Shown piece after piece: positions 40,003 to 48,812 of a DNA stretch of 64,000 nucleotides. The stretch spans positions 2,790,001 through 2,854,000 of the forward strand of contig NZ_CP095073.1 of assembly GCF_022919095.1 (NCBI RefSeq), in the 5' to 3' direction. The notes below the pieces were generated by a model. The model did no database searches. It had not been told where the DNA came from and saw only the letters and a program-made list of their open reading frames with translations. The translations under genes were made by a program, and so were the position numbers. How positions within the stretch are numbered: position 1 is the first letter of the stretch; each line of letters starts with the position of its first letter. Source of the stretch: Halobacillus salinarum. GTDB lineage: Bacteria; Bacillota; Bacilli; Bacillales; Halobacillaceae.

Positions 40003-40044
40003 AAAAAAAAGTCTGCATTAAAATCGGACGATTTTAATGCAGAC
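40003..40044 (-). terminator. Terminator after ylbL, shared convergent region
   Basis: A perfect 16-bp inverted repeat (40011-40026 with 40029-40044), followed on the minus strand by TTTTTTTT (40010-40003). It ends ylbK-ylbL and may also stop the convergent tmcAL transcript, though there is no T run on the plus side. Confidence 0.88.
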
Positions 40045-40087
40045 GCTCAACTGCCCTCTAAGTACAGTCATTTATATTCGTTCAGCG

Positions 40088-41104
40088 TTACATTTTCTTT
40101 AAATACGTAAGTGCATCATTAAATGTATCTACAGGCACAACCTTCATATCAGTATGCAGATCCTTTGCGGTTGTTTTTGCCACTTGATAATTAGAATCCT
40201 CCCTGCCCTCTTCATTCGGAGCAAAGAAAACGCTGCAGCCTTCTTTATTAGCGGCAACAACTTTCTTATCAATTCCGCCTATCTTACCCACTTGACCATC
40301 GTAAGTAATTTCTCCAGTTCCACAGATCTGCTTCCCTTGAGTCAAATCTCCTTTAGTCAATTGGTCGTACATTTCCAGCGAAAACATCAACCCTGCACTT
40401 GGGCCTCCAATTTCACCGCTTTTTACTTTCACCTTCGGCTTCACATCGATAGATCGATCTGTTACTAAAGATATTCCCACCCCAATCCTGTCTGGCTCAT
40501 TAGGAAAAGGAGCAAGTTTGACATCTTTCGTTAATGTTTTGTCCTTTCTTTTGATCGTTAAAGAAACCGTATCCCCTTTCTTTAACTTTTCAACATATTG
40601 AATTAAGTCTGCGGATTCTTTAATCTTATTCCCATCGATTTTTAATATTTGGTCTCCACCCTTCAGTTGCTTTTCGGCTGGCATACCTTTAAGTGTATTT
40701 ACGACATATACACCTTCATAATTAATATTTACTTGTTTATCTGCTGCTTTGTACGCCACCACCTTCGCAGCTTCCTGAGAAGATTCCATCATCCGCAGCT
40801 GAGCGTGAAAATATTCCTCTTCAGAGATCCCTTCCGGCCGAATTTGCTCGATCGGATAGATTTCCTGGTAGGGTCTAATCTTGGCAATCAACCATTGTAA
40901 TGGAGTGGCTTGGCCACCTCGAACTGTAACGAGGTGCATATCTCCTTCACTTTTATAACCATTGTCTACTTCTACAATAGGATCCAGCGCGTCTGCCGTA
41001 CCCGGTTTATAAACGTAATAAGGGAGTCGATACGCCCCTAGAAAAGCCACAATCAGAATAGCTATGACTCCCGTAATAATGATTCTCTTATTCCCTTTCA
41101 TCAA
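40088..41104 (-). CDS. ylbL: YlbL, PDZ and Lon-type membrane-anchored protease
   Basis: A 338-residue protein with an N-terminal membrane segment (about 8-26), a PDZ domain (about 130-195: YVVNTLKGMPAEKQLKGGDQILKIDG) and a C-terminal Lon-like Ser-Lys protease domain with the catalytic Ser236 in GPSAG and the Lys at 280 or 281. In B. subtilis YlbL, with CtpA, degrades the SOS division inhibitor YneA, allowing division to restart. It lies directly after ylbK, whose product is a patatin-like lipase. Confidence 0.92.
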   Translation of the reverse strand: MMKGNKRIIITGVIAILIVAFLGAYRLPYYVYKPGTADALDPIVEVDNGYKSEGDMHLVTVRGGQATPLQWLIAKIRPYQEIYPIEQIRPEGISEEEYFHAQLRMMESSQEAAKVVAYKAADKQVNINYEGVYVVNTLKGMPAEKQLKGGDQILKIDGNKIKESADLIQYVEKLKKGDTVSLTIKRKDKTLTKDVKLAPFPNEPDRIGVGISLVTDRSIDVKPKVKVKSGEIGGPSAGLMFSLEMYDQLTKGDLTQGKQICGTGEITYDGQVGKIGGIDKKVVAANKEGCSVFFAPNEEGREDSNYQVAKTTAKDLHTDMKVVPVDTFNDALTYLKKM

Positions 41105-41893
41105 TCAAGACTCCTTCCAACCCGCCAGCTTTTCTTGTATTTGTTTCAGCTGAGAAAGTGCAGCCGTTTCCCCCGCCTTTACGATTTCTTGAATGTTAGT
41201 AAAAGCACGTGCGCTAAATTGTGAAACATCCGGGCGAATCATTACATCAGCATCAGAAGAAACGCCCATCGCCGTCACTAATTCATCCTGCATGATATCA
41301 ATACTTTGAATGATAACATCATAGATGGATGTGATATTAGGATCAGCTTCGAAATGAGCGCAATCCACTGCAATAACCACATCAGCTCCCATCTCTTTTA
41401 CGACCGAGACAGGTACTCGGTCCATGACGCCTCCATCGATGTACAGGCGATCATTGATCCGTTCAGGCACAAAAATCCCAGGAATAGCTATGCTGGCACG
41501 CACAGCCTCACTGGCAGGTCCTGTGGTAAATATTTTTTTCTCACCTGCGTATAAATCGGTCGCAATAATGGAAATGGGCATGTCGAACTCTTCTATTGAT
41601 TTTCCAAACGTAAATAAACGGATATATTCCTTAATTCTACGTCCTTGAATGAAGCCCATTTTAGGAACAGTAAAATCAAGGTAATATTTCCGTTTAAAGG
41701 TGAATGCCAGTTTGTATAAGTTTTCAATTGTCTGCCCTGCCGCAACAAAAGAACCTACCAAAGCTCCCATACTGCTTCCTGCAATCATATCGACAGGGAT
41801 GTTATTCTCCTCGAGAACTTTAAGTACACCCAAATGTGAAAAACCTCTTGCTCCTCCAGAACCCAGTGCTAATCCAATTTTGGGTCGGTTCAC
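41105..41893 (-). CDS. ylbK: YlbK, patatin-like phospholipase family protein
   Basis: A 262-residue patatin/RssA-type serine hydrolase: oxyanion motif GSGGARGFSHLG (11-22), nucleophile S41 in GSSMG and the dyad aspartate D153 in DGG. Substrate unknown. It starts with GTG at 41893, ten bases after AAGGAG. It is divergent from ylbJ and shares an operon with ylbL, adjoining it with no spare base. Confidence 0.88.
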   Translation of the reverse strand: MNRPKIGLALGSGGARGFSHLGVLKVLEENNIPVDMIAGSSMGALVGSFVAAGQTIENLYKLAFTFKRKYYLDFTVPKMGFIQGRRIKEYIRLFTFGKSIEEFDMPISIIATDLYAGEKKIFTTGPASEAVRASIAIPGIFVPERINDRLYIDGGVMDRVPVSVVKEMGADVVIAVDCAHFEADPNITSIYDVIIQSIDIMQDELVTAMGVSSDADVMIRPDVSQFSARAFTNIQEIVKAGETAALSQLKQIQEKLAGWKES

Positions 41894-42015
41894 CTGTCAT
41901 CGCTCCTTGACATCACTTCTTGCAATTATTTTATGGCATAAATTCTCCACTTATGAGCGTAAACATTGAATGAAGCAAGCTCATAAGCTTCAAACATAAT
42001 CCCATTCTACTATGG

Positions 42016-43242
42016 ATGATTTTAGAAGTACAGAAAACTGAAAAAGGAAAGAAGGCGCTTATCATTGCGAAGCTAAAAACGATTTGGCTGACTGCTCTTT
42101 CTTTAAGTATAGCCATTGCTTTAATTTTAAATCCAAAGGAAGCGTTAACCGCAAGCCTCAGGGGACTGGACTTATGGTGGGAAATCGTCTTTCCCTCACT
42201 TCTGCCTTTTTTCATCACAGCAGAGCTGCTAATTGGTTTTGGCGTGGTACATGGGTTGGGAGTGCTTTGCGAGAAGTTCATGCGTCCGTTATTTAATGTA
42301 CCCGGTGCTGGCGGCTTTGTATGGATTATGGGGATGGCAAGCGGTTACCCGGCAGGAGCAAAATGGACAGTGGATTTGAGGAAAAAAGGACAAGTCAGCC
42401 GAATCGAAGCAGAAAGACTCGTAGCCTTTACGAATTCGTCAAGTCCTCTCTTTCTTTTCGGAGCGGTAGCTGTCGGCTTTTTCCACAATCCATCACTTGG
42501 AATTCTGCTTGCACTTTCTCATTATGGTGGAAACTTTATCATAGGTTTACTCATGCGATTCTATAAAAGTAAAGAATCTCCGTTAACGACTGAAAAAAGA
42601 GGAAATGCCTCTATAATTGAAGCATTTCGTGTCCTCCACCAATCAAGGATAAAAGATGGGCGGCCTATTGGAAAGCTGATGGGGGATGCAGTTGTAAAAT
42701 CCGTAGATACCTTATTAATGGTAGGCGGATTTATCATGCTGTTTTCAGTTATTAATGAGTTGATGAAGGTGACACAAGCTATTGACCTGTTTTCCTATTT
42801 CCTTTCATGGACAAGCCTGCCTCAAGTCTTCCATGCTCCTTTCATTGCCGGTCTCTTAGAAATGACGACCGGAATTGGAAAAGTCACCGAAACCCATACT
42901 AGTTTAATCGCTCAGCTTATCATCGCAAGCTTTATACTAGGCTTCCATGGACTATCCATTCAAGCTCAGATCGCCAGCATTTTGGCTGAAACTGACATTC
43001 GATTTAAACCCTATGCAATAGCAAGAATAGGACATGGCTGTATTGCAGCAATCCTTATGGTAGTTCTTTACCACGCGACCAGTAGTTTTAATAGTTTCCA
43101 AATGGAGACACTGCCGATATGGAGTCCTAATGAAAGCTTTACTTATCCATTGCTTTATTGGTTTCATGAATACGGACCGCCAATAACTATCATGATGATT
43201 ATTCTAATGACAGCCATTAAATGGCGCTCTGAAAAAAATTAA
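42016..43242 (+). CDS. ylbJ: YlbJ, sporulation integral membrane protein
   Basis: A 408-residue membrane protein of the nucleoside-recognition/spore-maturation family (Gate domain), about ten membrane segments, with GLDLWWEIVFPSLLPFFITAELLIGFG and MASGYPAGAKWT. YlbJ is a sporulation protein of the mother cell in B. subtilis and is needed for heat resistance. The start is unsure: ATG 42016 has no ribosome site, while AAGGAAAGAAGG lies inside the frame, just before ATC/ATT codons near 42058-42064 that would match the family N-terminus. Confidence 0.88.
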   Translation: MILEVQKTEKGKKALIIAKLKTIWLTALSLSIAIALILNPKEALTASLRGLDLWWEIVFPSLLPFFITAELLIGFGVVHGLGVLCEKFMRPLFNVPGAGGFVWIMGMASGYPAGAKWTVDLRKKGQVSRIEAERLVAFTNSSSPLFLFGAVAVGFFHNPSLGILLALSHYGGNFIIGLLMRFYKSKESPLTTEKRGNASIIEAFRVLHQSRIKDGRPIGKLMGDAVVKSVDTLLMVGGFIMLFSVINELMKVTQAIDLFSYFLSWTSLPQVFHAPFIAGLLEMTTGIGKVTETHTSLIAQLIIASFILGFHGLSIQAQIASILAETDIRFKPYAIARIGHGCIAAILMVVLYHATSSFNSFQMETLPIWSPNESFTYPLLYWFHEYGPPITIMMIILMTAIKWRSEKN

Positions 43243-43402
43243 GGGCTGGGAATACAGCATTTACTCTCAAGACAAACAATGGGAGATAGGGAAATTACCC
43301 CAAGTGAGCGCTTCGGAAATGCACACCGCTTATCACGGAACTACAAAAAGAGAAGGCGGAGCAGCCATTCCCCTTCCTGTAAAAAATAAAGACGGAAATT
43401 AG
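43211..43402 (+). pseudogene. Open frame without a start codon, likely remnant of an unidentified gene
   Basis: After the ylbJ stop, and partly overlapping its end in another frame, about 60 codons are open, ending at TAG 43400-43402. From AAG 43241 the translation (GWEYSIYSQDKQWEIGKLPQ, then ASEMHTAYHGTTKREGGAAI) has balanced amino acid use, like a real protein. No ATG precedes residue 80 percent of the way in except the one at 43319, and no ribosome site is seen. I do not recognise the family. It may be a decayed gene end or chance. Confidence 0.3.
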
Positions 43403-43421
43403 ATTTGAAATTCACCTGCCG

Positions 43422-43474
43422 AAAAAAAACCGAATGGTGGTGAAATCTAATGATAAACATTCACCTCCATTCGG
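43422..43474 (-). terminator. Terminator after coaD
   Basis: A 15-bp inverted repeat with one mismatch, CCGAATGGTGGTGAA (43430-43444) with TTCACCTCCATTCGG (43460-43474), followed by TTTTTTTT on the minus strand. It ends the rsmD-coaD transcript. Confidence 0.85.
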
Positions 43475-43516
43475 ATGATATAAGGGCAAAAATTTTTTGT
43501 TACAGACCCTTTTTAA

Positions 43517-44556
<1,040 letters not shown>

Positions 44557-44676
44557 CCAATTGTTCACCTCTTTAGACAGCATTCCTCATAATCCTACCA
44601 TAAATTCAAACCCTCAGGAAATCTTCTCGCCTCCCTCCAGAAAACGTTATCAATAGCAACAAATTCTTTTCTAACT

Positions 44677-44857
44677 TGAATAAATATGACACCACCTGCC
44701 TATACTAGCTGTTGAAGCAGATGAATGCTTCTGAAAACGGAGAAGACTTACATCCCCATAAGTTCTTTCTCCGGTTTCTCCTCTCCCTTTACTTTTTTGT
44801 ATCATGTTTGATTCAAAAGAGTAGGGCTGTCCAAGTCGGACAGCCCTAATTTTTTTG
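44677..44857 (+). ncRNA. Candidate small RNA gene with sporulation-type promoter and intrinsic terminator
   Basis: In the 401-bp gap between rsmD and the next gene, the plus strand has TGAATA (44677-44682), 18 bases, then TATACTA (44701-44707), close to the sigma-G pattern (TGAATA, CATACTA). About 115 bases on lies a strong terminator: AGGGCTGTCC (44823-44832) pairs with GGACAGCCCT (44838-44847) then ATTTTTTT. Between them is a second hairpin (CGGAGAA 44738-44744 with TTCTCCG 44767-44773). A 42-codon frame from 44721 lacks a ribosome site and would sit in the terminator, so an RNA of roughly 145 bases is more likely. Also, minus-strand use is not excluded. No homologue recognised. Confidence 0.4.
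44823..44857 (+). terminator. Intrinsic terminator not linked to a known gene
   Basis: Perfect 10-bp stem with five-base loop and a run of seven Ts on the plus strand. No gene with a start codon and ribosome site precedes it on this strand, which is the main reason to suspect a small RNA. Confidence 0.85.
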
Positions 44858-44957
44858 CCTTCATTCAACGATTTGTTCTATCAATAGGGTTTTGCTTAGT
44901 CTTCTTACATGCTAAAGTAAATTTGTAGAGATGACTTAGAAAGGAAGAGAAGGCTTT

Positions 44958-45347
44958 ATGATTCAAAAATTTATTGAACTTGGCGAAGGCTATTCCGATT
45001 TATATGAGCTGATTGAATTAGGCAATCGAATGCCAGAACGAATCCACCAGGCTGTCGCCTTTTATAGTGAGAAAAATAATAAACCTGTTTGTTCCCTTGC
45101 TCTCATTATGAAACCCGCTCTGAAAGATAAATTTCAGCCAATTTACATATGCAGAGAAGGAATCCCGAACCCTCATGAAATTCCTAATCAGAGATTTACA
45201 ATGTTTCAAGAGATGGTCGAAAATTCAGGTCTATCATTAAAGGAATTTACAATCAAACCTTCTGTCACATTTCCAGAAACAGCCTTATACTATCAGTATC
45301 TAACAGGAATTTTAAGAACTAATAAAATGCTGCCCCCTTTGTCCTGA
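44958..45347 (+). CDS. Small protein of the DUF7147 type, function unknown
   Basis: A 129-residue soluble protein, starting MIQKFIELGEGYSDLYELIELGNRM, with the conserved segment QPIYICREGIPNPHE near residues 55-75. I recall similar proteins in Bacillus sitting near rsmD/ylbG, now grouped as DUF7147; some were once mislabelled methylthioribose kinase, for which there is no support here. AAAGGAAGAGAAGG lies before the ATG. It is a lone plus-strand gene, convergent with ylbG. Confidence 0.6.
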   Translation: MIQKFIELGEGYSDLYELIELGNRMPERIHQAVAFYSEKNNKPVCSLALIMKPALKDKFQPIYICREGIPNPHEIPNQRFTMFQEMVENSGLSLKEFTIKPSVTFPETALYYQYLTGILRTNKMLPPLS

Positions 45348-45362
45348 CCGAACTTCAATCAT

Positions 45363-45391
45363 AAAAAAAGCGTTCGAATATTCGAACGCTT
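45363..45391 (-). terminator. Terminator after ylbG
   Basis: AAGCGTTCGAA (45368-45378) pairs with TTCGAACGCTT (45381-45391), a perfect 11-bp inverted repeat, then TTTTTTT on the minus strand. It lies between the convergent 44958 gene and ylbG. Confidence 0.88.
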
Positions 45392-45397
45392 GCAAAG

Positions 45398-45673
45398 CTA
45401 TATCCCCATTTTATAATCATATTGTTTTGCTTTATCGGGTTTAGCATTTTCAAATTCGGTTTGAACGTATGGCTTATAAGAAGGAACGACACGGGATACA
45501 AAAGGTAAACGCTCCAGCCGCTCCATTTTTTCTTCAATCTGGTCTTGATTGACATATACAAGCGCATATTTTAGCTTTTTGGAAGCATGAATTAAATGAC
45601 CATGCTTTTTAATTTGCCGAATGTTTTTCATATGCTGAAAATAAACAATGATTCCTTGGCGTTTCGTTCTCAT
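45398..45673 (-). CDS. ylbG: YlbG, DUF2129 family protein
   Basis: A 91-residue protein of DUF2129 with RQGIIVYFQHMKNIRQIKKHGHL at its start and YVNQDQIEEKMERLERLPFVSRVVPSYKP in the middle. It is cytoplasmic and conserved in Bacillales; function unknown. Length is close to B. subtilis YlbG (about 90). Confidence 0.85.
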   Translation of the reverse strand: MRTKRQGIIVYFQHMKNIRQIKKHGHLIHASKKLKYALVYVNQDQIEEKMERLERLPFVSRVVPSYKPYVQTEFENAKPDKAKQYDYKMGI

Positions 45674-45759
45674 GGAGACCCCTACTTTGTTAAGTATTTA
45701 TCGTAAGTTTACCAAATGCACGCTTTTCAGGCAATTCATTTCAAGGGGGACGATCATTG

Positions 45760-46089
45760 ATGACTACGGATCACGAAAAGGCTTTACAAACCTTTCACTC
45801 CAAGCTTCTGGACAGCGGGCATATCATGCATGTGACCGTTAAATATATTACCGGGCTTCCCTTCTATTACCTACAGCCTGAGGCCCACGTATCAAAACAG
45901 CAGTTGGAAGAGCAAATTAAAATCGCTGCTGCCAAAGCCATGAAAGGAAAACGCCTGACTCTTACGATGAGCTATGTTCGTAAAAGTCAGGCAGGATATG
46001 TGTACAGAGTACGCTTTCTCGTTCCACAAAGAAAAATGTTTTGCTGCGGAAACCTATGCGACGACTGCATTCGATTTACGAACCCTTAA
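45760..46089 (+). CDS. Unassigned protein with C-terminal cysteine cluster
   Basis: A 109-residue protein with no family I can name. A long N-terminal part looks like one alpha/beta domain (HVTVKYITGLPFYYLQPEAH), and it ends in FCCGNLCDDCIRF, four cysteines in thirteen residues, suggesting a metal site. The ATG at 45760 follows AAGGGGG by ten bases (TTG at 45757 is an alternative). Its stop codon abuts, base to base, the stop of the convergent gene ricF, whose product also ends in a Cys-rich tail. Not the ylbE gene that B. subtilis has in this area. Confidence 0.6.
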   Translation: MTTDHEKALQTFHSKLLDSGHIMHVTVKYITGLPFYYLQPEAHVSKQQLEEQIKIAAAKAMKGKRLTLTMSYVRKSQAGYVYRVRFLVPQRKMFCCGNLCDDCIRFTNP

Positions 46090-46527
46090 TTATGAAGCAC
46101 AGCCACAGCCGCCCCCGCTTCCACAGCCGCATCCGGTATCTGTAAGCGCCATTCCGTTACGCGGAACTTTAATTTGCTGGCTGACACTAAAGGCAACACT
46201 TTCGCTGATCTCATCTAGAAGCTTCTGTACTTCACGTTCTGCCTTCTTAAAAAGGGCAACTTTTTCATTCATGTCCATCTCTCTCTTAACACTGCGTACA
46301 CGCTTCATGATGTCGTTATAATCAGGGTGGTACCTGCCAAAACGCTGAACATCTTCATAATGTTCTTTTATATCTTGAAAATTCTTTATGAGTTGTTGGG
46401 CTTCTTGATCATTAGCAAGATCCTGTTTCGCTTGCTGGTAGTGCTGCATCGTTTCTGAGTCCATCACCATTTGTCCAACAGCTTCAGAACGATCCAGCAA
46501 GTCAACGATTTCCATTGTTGCTAGCAT
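46090..46527 (-). CDS. ricF: YlbF/RicF, subunit of the Fe-S Ric complex
   Basis: RicF, with RicA (YmcA) and RicT (YaaT), forms a complex that carries two [4Fe-4S] clusters and promotes RNase Y-dependent mRNA maturation, competence, sporulation and biofilm formation in B. subtilis. The 145-residue protein is helical (DUF964: EHYEDVQRFGRYHPDYNDI) and ends with the Cys/Gly tail GCGCGSGGGCGCAS, which likely binds the cluster. GGAGGTG lies eight bases before ATG. Confidence 0.93.
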   Translation of the reverse strand: MLATMEIVDLLDRSEAVGQMVMDSETMQHYQQAKQDLANDQEAQQLIKNFQDIKEHYEDVQRFGRYHPDYNDIMKRVRSVKREMDMNEKVALFKKAEREVQKLLDEISESVAFSVSQQIKVPRNGMALTDTGCGCGSGGGCGCAS

Positions 46528-46602
46528 GCTTTAGCACCTCCAATCCCATCATACCAAATAAAAAGGCAGAATGAAATCTCTTCTCATTCTGCAAAGGAAT
46601 TT

Positions 46603-46968
46603 TTAATAATATGGATATTCAATTTGCCGGTCTTTCTTTTTATTTTCTTTTTGCACGGTTGTAATAAGCTGCTGGATCTGCCCGATGGCCCCATTCAATT
46701 CATCTATTTGCCGGGACACATCTTCCCATTTGACATCCTTCATGAGCTCCCCAAGCTGTTTCATCCAATCCTTTTTATTGGTTTGAGTCCCCTTCTTGGC
46801 TTTAGGAAGTGACTCCCAAAAAGGATCATCTTCACCGAGAATCATCCATTTTTCATAATAGCTTTGAATATTATCGTGGTTCTTCCTTAACTGCTCTTTT
46901 ACATTTGGATGGTCATTTACGAATTCTTTAAACTTTTTTACACTTGGGTGCAATCCATCTGTACTCAT
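46603..46968 (-). CDS. ylbD: YlbD, spore coat-associated protein family
   Basis: A 121-residue soluble protein with LHPSVKKFKEFVNDHPNVKEQLRKNHDNIQSYYEKWMILGEDDP, matching YlbD of Bacillus, which is annotated as a coat protein expressed in sporulation. The ATG at 46968 follows GAGGTG; the GTG at 46977 would overlap it. B. subtilis has ylbE between ylbD and ylbF; here only 75 bases separate the two. Confidence 0.8.
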   Translation of the reverse strand: MSTDGLHPSVKKFKEFVNDHPNVKEQLRKNHDNIQSYYEKWMILGEDDPFWESLPKAKKGTQTNKKDWMKQLGELMKDVKWEDVSRQIDELNGAIGQIQQLITTVQKENKKKDRQIEYPYY

Positions 46969-47026
46969 TTTGCTCACACCTCACATATAAACTACTCTAT
47001 AGCCTATGCAAAATGGAGCAGGACGT

Positions 47027-48064
47027 TCATGGAAGGGAAATGAAATCCTGGGTGTAGTACCTGTGATATACCCCTATTCCGATGTGGGTATAGCGTTCAC
47101 TAAGGAGGGTCTTGCGATGACCACTGCTATTCAGCCACCCTTGTACAGCTGCTGCAGCGTCCACATATTGAGCGGCAATGTTTTCTCCCGCGCTTCTGTA
47201 TTGAATATCTTCTTTCTTCAGCCTTTCCTTTAAGCCATCACCACTTGGGGAAAAATGAGAAAAATATTCATTTTCTTTCATATCCTTACTGTGAAGAAAA
47301 GCCGCTTTTGAGGCGTCTTCATTTAGTTGAACAGCATTTACACTGCTCCTGTTGCGCAGAATGTTAGTAAAAGCAAGGATCTGTTTTTCACTTCCAGCTT
47401 CTACTGCATCCCATTCTTCTTCTGACAGCACAGGCTGTTCCGGAAGCTGACCTTGGTAGACCACTTTGTAGGGCTGCAATTTTAATAATACATCATTTCT
47501 CATTACCCGGATGGCCGAAAGTTTTTTAGTTACTGTGTCAAAATACAATTGAGCAGTCCATCCTTCCTCTAGAGGAACGAGAGGTCTCATTTGCAGATCC
47601 TCTTCGGTAAGCTGCATCGTGTAAGAGCCTTCGCTTTTCAAGTTCATCTCCTGCTTGAACGGAAATTTTTGATTAATCTTGCTATACGCCTGCCCGACAT
47701 TAAATGGAGCGTCTTTAGACTGAGGACTAAACGTCACTCCTGTAATCACTTGACCTTCCATAATGCCGTACTGGACATACTGGTGATCTTCCATTTGAAA
47801 AACCCACCACTCATAGCCGTAGCCACTTGGATCTCTTCGAATTGGTTCTCCAATAGAGGCAATCAACTCTTCGGCTGAAGCCCCCATCCATTGAAAAAAA
47901 GAACCTTCAGCGATAAAAGAAGAAGCCCTGTTCTCCATATTTTCTGCCTGGTCTTGCGCATGATTCGTTTCGTTTTCAATGATCGGATCGTTCTTTGGAG
48001 GTATGGAAAGAACGATACCAAATGCTATAAGTAAAATAATCATGACAACTGCAATTTTTTTCAT
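47027..48064 (-). CDS. ylbC: YlbC, secreted CAP/SCP-domain protein
   Basis: A 345-residue protein with an N-terminal hydrophobic anchor or signal (about 3-22), a CAP-associated domain (about 50-200: FFQWMGASAEELIASIGEPIRRDPSGYGYEW) and a C-terminal CAP domain (about 225-340) with HSKDMKENEYFSHFSP, AGENIA and GWLNSSGHRKTLL. These proteins resemble YkwD/SafA-associated CAP proteins; biochemical function is unknown. Likely extracellular. Confidence 0.88.
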   Translation of the reverse strand: MKKIAVVMIILLIAFGIVLSIPPKNDPIIENETNHAQDQAENMENRASSFIAEGSFFQWMGASAEELIASIGEPIRRDPSGYGYEWWVFQMEDHQYVQYGIMEGQVITGVTFSPQSKDAPFNVGQAYSKINQKFPFKQEMNLKSEGSYTMQLTEEDLQMRPLVPLEEGWTAQLYFDTVTKKLSAIRVMRNDVLLKLQPYKVVYQGQLPEQPVLSEEEWDAVEAGSEKQILAFTNILRNRSSVNAVQLNEDASKAAFLHSKDMKENEYFSHFSPSGDGLKERLKKEDIQYRSAGENIAAQYVDAAAAVQGWLNSSGHRKTLLSERYTHIGIGVYHRYYTQDFISLP

Positions 48065-48151
48065 TGGCTAAAACTCCTCATATCCTCACTATACTATTCA
48101 TTATAAGCAAAAAAAAATTTCTATATGAAGAAATAAATGGCGAAAGAAGAA

Positions 48152-48173
48152 CGGCCTGCATAAAAGCAGGCCG
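48152..48173 (-). terminator. Terminator after the CBS-domain gene
   Basis: CGGCCTGC (48152-48159) pairs with GCAGGCCG (48166-48173) around six bases, followed by TTCTTCTTT on the minus strand. Confidence 0.75.
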
Positions 48174-48186
48174 CATTTCGAATAAC

Positions 48187-48615
48187 TTAATGAAGTTCCG
48201 GACGTTCAGAAATATCTTGAAGAGCCACGCCCGCTGCATGATCTGACATTTCATCAATAGACAAGTCTCCTAAGGAAACTATCCCTGTCAGCTTACCATT
48301 TTCAACTACAGGAAGCCTTCTAACCTGATGTTCTGCCATTAAACTGCTTGCTTCTTGAAGCGTAGCATCCGGTGTTACTTTGTACAAATGACCACTCATC
48401 ACTTCTTGGATTGCCGTCGTATCCGGCTTTTTATCCGCATAACCACGAAGAGCCAGGTCACGGTCTGTTACCATACCCATCAATTGACCTTCATTATCAC
48501 ACACAGGAACGGCACCAACATTTTTCTGCTTCATTAAGACCGCCGCATCATAAAGGGTGTCTTCAGCTTTACAAACGGATACATCACTCGTCATAATGTC
48601 TTTTATAGTTTTCAT
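48187..48615 (-). CDS. ylbB: Tandem CBS-domain protein (YlbB)
   Basis: A 142-residue protein made of two CBS domains (about 8-60 and 72-125): MTSDVSVCKAEDTLYDAAVLM, PVCDNEGQLMGMVTDRDL and VRRLPVVENGKLTGIVSLGDL. Such free CBS proteins bind adenine nucleotides and sense energy state; the partner is unknown. It occupies the ylbB position and is divergent from the YugN-like gene. Confidence 0.88.
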   Translation of the reverse strand: MKTIKDIMTSDVSVCKAEDTLYDAAVLMKQKNVGAVPVCDNEGQLMGMVTDRDLALRGYADKKPDTTAIQEVMSGHLYKVTPDATLQEASSLMAEHQVRRLPVVENGKLTGIVSLGDLSIDEMSDHAAGVALQDISERPELH

Positions 48616-48703
48616 AAAAGATCCTCCTTTAAGTATTCGAATTTCAGTATATAGTGTCCCCTTTTTGTAAAAAATATTACATGCAAGCTATAGTCTTTTA
48701 TAG

Positions 48704-48771
48704 TATAATGAAGGAACGATAAAGCTTGGTATGAAAAGAGAAAGCGCTTAAATTCAAAGCGTTTTTCATAC
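48704..48771 (+). promoter_or_regulatory. Putative promoter and leader stem-loop of the YugN-like gene
   Basis: TATAAT at 48704-48709 (weak -35, ATGCAA, 17 bases earlier) could drive the gene at 48813. The leader then has a long imperfect hairpin: GTATGAAAA (48729 on) pairs with TTTTCATAC (48763-48771), with an inner CGCTT/AAGCG stem. No T run follows, so it is not a simple terminator; role unknown. Confidence 0.35.
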
Positions 48772-48812
48772 TGGGATACACTTAGATACATACAATAGGC
48801 GAGGTGGAAAAC

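Noticed and set aside
44721-44849. 42-codon open frame with a hydrophobic middle (possible small membrane protein)
   Set aside because: No ribosome site, starts about seven bases after the predicted transcript start, and its end lies within the terminator hairpin.
44671-44868. 65-codon frame on the minus strand over the candidate small RNA
   Set aside because: Low-complexity, no ribosome site, runs through a terminator hairpin; treated as chance.
48732-48745. Possible CcpA cre site (AGAAAGCGCTTAAA) before the YugN-like gene
   Set aside because: Lacks the conserved TG and CA ends; the core is part of the hairpin.
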